Part shown: positions 61,760-64,000 of the stretch, piece by piece
How the letters are laid out: every line of letters starts with the position of its first letter
How positions within the stretch are numbered: position 1 is the stretch's first letter
Translations under genes and position numbers: made by a program
Notes under the pieces: generated by a model
The model's input: only the letters and a program-made list of their open reading frames with translations
The model's database searches: none
Told to the model about the DNA's origin: nothing
Source of the DNA: an uncultured Muribaculaceae bacterium
GTDB lineage: Bacteria; Bacteroidota; Bacteroidia; Bacteroidales; Muribaculaceae
Length of the DNA: 64,000 nucleotides
Assembly: GCA_910587355.1 (NCBI GenBank)
Contig: CAJUKF010000005.1
Location: forward strand, 1 to 64,000
Direction: 5' to 3'

Positions 61760-63088
61760 ATGAAGGCGATTGCAATTGCATCAATATTCATAATTACCGC
61801 TACGGGGGCATCGGCCCTCGATTTCGAGGGAGCGCCGGGAGCCGCCGTACGTGTCGTCACGGATGCCTCCACGGGCCTTGAGGCCGTATATGTGCTGCCT
61901 TCGACGCAAGGTGTCACCATGGGCTACGATGCCAAAGGCGACGGCACCGTGCGCTGGTATCGCTTCAGTAATATGGGTGGCGCATATGCCGAGGAAATAA
62001 ATTGTACGCGCAGCGGCAACCGCATTACGGCACAGGCGCAGAACGGCGATATGGGCTATATTATCGAAGACAGCGGCACACGCACATGCTATTGGGTGAC
62101 CGACTATTCGGCTCATGAATTCCGTGCCGAGTCCCTCGGTTTTTCCGCAGAGCAGACATGCAGTCAGGCCGAGCTGACATTCACCGGCGAAGGCGGTGAA
62201 ATCGCTTACTTTACAATCAACGGCCGCCGTATGGTGCTTTCGCGTGACCTTGAACTTGAATATTCCACACTCGTATTCGATGAGGACGCGTTTGTGTACA
62301 ATCAGCAGACTGTGACCACGACGCTCGCATCGGCCGGAAGTTCGATTTATACCGACGCACCTCTGTGCGACACCGGTTTCACTCTTTCGGGCGACCGCTT
62401 TCTGCGGGCATGGAACCGCAGCGTGAGCGTAGAGAGCGGCACTTATACTGCGATTGCAGTAGAGGCTCAGAGCCGTGCGACACAGGAGACACGCGACAAC
62501 GACAATGAAATCAAGGACAGTGCCGACGGTCTCGGCGGTTCGGCTCCCTGTGATATCACTTTTGAGGCGATTGTGACCGATGCAGCGGTATTCCGCGAAT
62601 GGCAGATATCGCGCAGCCCGGAGTTCGACATCAACGACAATACTTTCAGCGAGCTTACGTTCGACTACACCTTCCGGGAGAACGGTACACGCTATGTGCG
62701 TTTTGTAGCCAACAACGCCGACGGAACCTGTGAATACACCGGCCCGGTCTACGAAATCAACATAGGCGAGTCGCAGCTCGACATACCCAATGCATTCTCG
62801 CCTCAGGGCTCGCCCGGCGTGAATGACGAATGGAAAGTAAGCTATAAATCGCTCGTGTCATACGAATGCCATATCTTCAACCGCTGGGGCAAGGAGCTGT
62901 TCGCCTCCACTGACCCGGCTCAAGGCTGGGACGGCAAGCAGGGTGGCAAATATGTCCCTGCGGGTGTTTACTTCTATGTAATCAAGGCCATGGGTGCCGA
63001 CGGACGCCGTTATGAGAAAGCCGGCGATATCAACATAATAAATTACAGACAGGAAGCTGCCGGAGTTCCCGGCGACTCCGCCCAATAA
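61760..63088 (+). CDS. Secreted protein with T9SS type B (gliding-motility) C-terminal domain
   Basis: 442 residues from the ATG at 61760. Signal peptide 1-19 (TGASA), two or more Ig-like beta domains, then a CHU_C/type B sorting domain at about 345-430: IPNAFSPQGSPGVNDEW, HIFNRWGKELF and PAGVYFYVIKAMG. Type B domains target proteins to the T9SS with a PorV-like partner and leave them attached or released. No enzyme motif is visible, so it may be a surface adhesin or structural protein. The downstream transglycosylase begins 13 nt later. Confidence 0.85.
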   Translation: MKAIAIASIFIITATGASALDFEGAPGAAVRVVTDASTGLEAVYVLPSTQGVTMGYDAKGDGTVRWYRFSNMGGAYAEEINCTRSGNRITAQAQNGDMGYIIEDSGTRTCYWVTDYSAHEFRAESLGFSAEQTCSQAELTFTGEGGEIAYFTINGRRMVLSRDLELEYSTLVFDEDAFVYNQQTVTTTLASAGSSIYTDAPLCDTGFTLSGDRFLRAWNRSVSVESGTYTAIAVEAQSRATQETRDNDNEIKDSADGLGGSAPCDITFEAIVTDAAVFREWQISRSPEFDINDNTFSELTFDYTFRENGTRYVRFVANNADGTCEYTGPVYEINIGESQLDIPNAFSPQGSPGVNDEWKVSYKSLVSYECHIFNRWGKELFASTDPAQGWDGKQGGKYVPAGVYFYVIKAMGADGRRYEKAGDINIINYRQEAAGVPGDSAQ

Positions 63089-63101
63089 ACCGCATAAAAT
63101 A

Positions 63102-64000
63102 ATGAAAAGAATCTTCATACCTCTCCTTTTGGCCGCAAGCATGATTTCAGTGCCTGTAGTGGCGCAGACCAACGGTCAGAAATCATCGGTGGTTTTCGCT
63201 CCCGTATATTCACCTGAAATTCCCGCTTCGGTGACACTCTGCGGTGAAAAGATTGACCTCGACCGCCCCGACATGTACGAAGCTTTCGACCGAGAACTTA
63301 CGTCGATTGCATATACCCACGGCACGACGATGCTGGTAATCAAGCGTGCCAACCGCTATTTCCCCGAGCTTTCCGAGCTTCTTAAGAAGTATGACATGCC
63401 CCAGGACCTTCTTTATCTTGCCTGCGTGGAGTCATCGCTCAATCCGAGAGCCTACTCCGGAGCCAAAGCAGCCGGATTCTGGCAGTTCATACCTTCGGCG
63501 GCCAAAGAGTACGGGCTTGAAGTAAATGACGAAATCGACGAGCGCTACAACATAGAGAAAGCCACAGCGGCTGCCGCACGATATCTTAAGAAAGCATATG
63601 CCCGCTACGGCGACTGGCCATCGGCCATGGCGTCGTACAACGGAGGCATGTCACGCATATCCAATGCCCTCGACAAGCAGGGCGCTGACACATCGCTTGA
63701 TTTGTATCTGGCCGAAGAAACGACCCGCTATCCCTACCGTGTCATGGCCATGAAGACGATTCTCGAGAATCCGAGGGCTTACGGTTTCCGGCTCCGCTCC
63801 GACCAGCTTTATCAGCCCCGTAAATACAAAATTGTTGAGGTTAGCGCCCCTGTGGCATCATGGCCCGAGTGGGCCGAGGCGCACGGCATCAGCTATGCCC
63901 AGCTCAGAGAAGACAATCTCTGGATTCGCTCTTTCAAACTCACCAACAAAACCGGCAAGACATATCGTGTGCGCGTCGCCGAGGCTTCGTCTCTGTCGCG
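63102..64000 (+). CDS. MltD-like lytic transglycosylase (3' end outside the window)
   Basis: Truncated by the window edge. Signal peptide 1-22 (PVVAQ), then an SLT-type domain with catalytic Glu110 (CVESSLNPRAYS), the GFWQFIPSAAKEYG stretch and the RYGDWPSAMASYNGG motif, as in MltD and related membrane-bound transglycosylases that cut the glycan strands of peptidoglycan. The last visible part resembles the MltD linker; LysM repeats would be expected beyond the edge. Starts at the ATG at 63102. Confidence 0.88.
   Translation, partial: MKRIFIPLLLAASMISVPVVAQTNGQKSSVVFAPVYSPEIPASVTLCGEKIDLDRPDMYEAFDRELTSIAYTHGTTMLVIKRANRYFPELSELLKKYDMPQDLLYLACVESSLNPRAYSGAKAAGFWQFIPSAAKEYGLEVNDEIDERYNIEKATAAAARYLKKAYARYGDWPSAMASYNGGMSRISNALDKQGADTSLDLYLAEETTRYPYRVMAMKTILENPRAYGFRLRSDQLYQPRKYKIVEVSAPVASWPEWAEAHGISYAQLREDNLWIRSFKLTNKTGKTYRVRVAEASSLS

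Overview
The window looks like chromosomal DNA of a Bacteroidales bacterium, most likely Muribaculaceae-like. The evidence is the gene content (DUF6242, DUF6089, DUF4250, GldB-like and Bat proteins), Bacteroidetes-type promoters (TTTG, 19-21 nt, TAnnTTTG), the lack of clear Shine-Dalgarno sites, and two predicted type IX secretion cargos (one type A and one type B sorting domain). Species assignment is inference. I saw no tRNA, rRNA, CRISPR array, prophage or complete insertion sequence. Gene content is about 52 protein genes, tightly packed into operons.

Layout. 1-3.6 kb: an EmrA/EmrB-type efflux pair and a convergent hemerythrin-LuxR regulator. 3.9-6.7 kb: a secreted metallophosphoesterase with a C-terminal sorting domain. 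6.9-13.2 kb: a minus-strand six-gene operon (EamA transporter, DUF4250 protein, UvrD/PcrA helicase, NspC, glycosyltransferase 2, RadC). 13.3-16.6 kb: an OmpA-like lipoprotein, a POT peptide transporter and a Crp/Fnr regulator. 16.9-27.6 kb: envelope and housekeeping genes (patatin-barrel protein, short SSB, RibD, DUF6242 lipoprotein, DUF6089 protein, UppS, BamA, two OmpH/Skp chaperones). 27.9-33.1 kb: aquaporin, a small membrane protein, HtpG, a fused universal stress protein and a small DNA-binding protein.

33.3-41.8 kb: the complete minus-strand aerotolerance (Bat) operon, MoxR, DUF58, a BatD-like protein, BatA, BatB, BatC, BatD and BatE. 42.0-50.5 kb: a plus-strand run with a GldB-like lipoprotein, an unusual receiver/PEP-pyruvate-binding fusion, a coiled-coil protein ending in a sliding-clamp-binding motif, threonine synthase, a small helical protein, an acyltransferase and a nitrilase-family amidase. 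50.6-54.7 kb: CCA-adding enzyme and ClpC (minus). 54.9-58.8 kb: GyrA and a TPR protein. 58.9-61.4 kb: a TPR protein and two related lipoproteins, AT-richer than their surroundings. 61.4-64 kb: a REPIN-like inverted repeat, a type B T9SS cargo protein and the start of a MltD-like lytic transglycosylase cut by the window edge.

The best candidate for something undescribed is the overlapping gene pair at 43068-47434: a protein joining two receiver-like domains to a PEP/pyruvate-binding ATP-grasp domain with no phosphohistidine domain, translated together with a long coiled-coil protein whose last five residues are the consensus beta-clamp motif QLSLF. Other points of interest are a sigma-54-like promoter before htpG, a 5' stem-loop on the bat operon, nested divergent promoters at 13.2 kb, an aquaporin with an altered selectivity filter, and Gly at the GyrA quinolone-resistance position.
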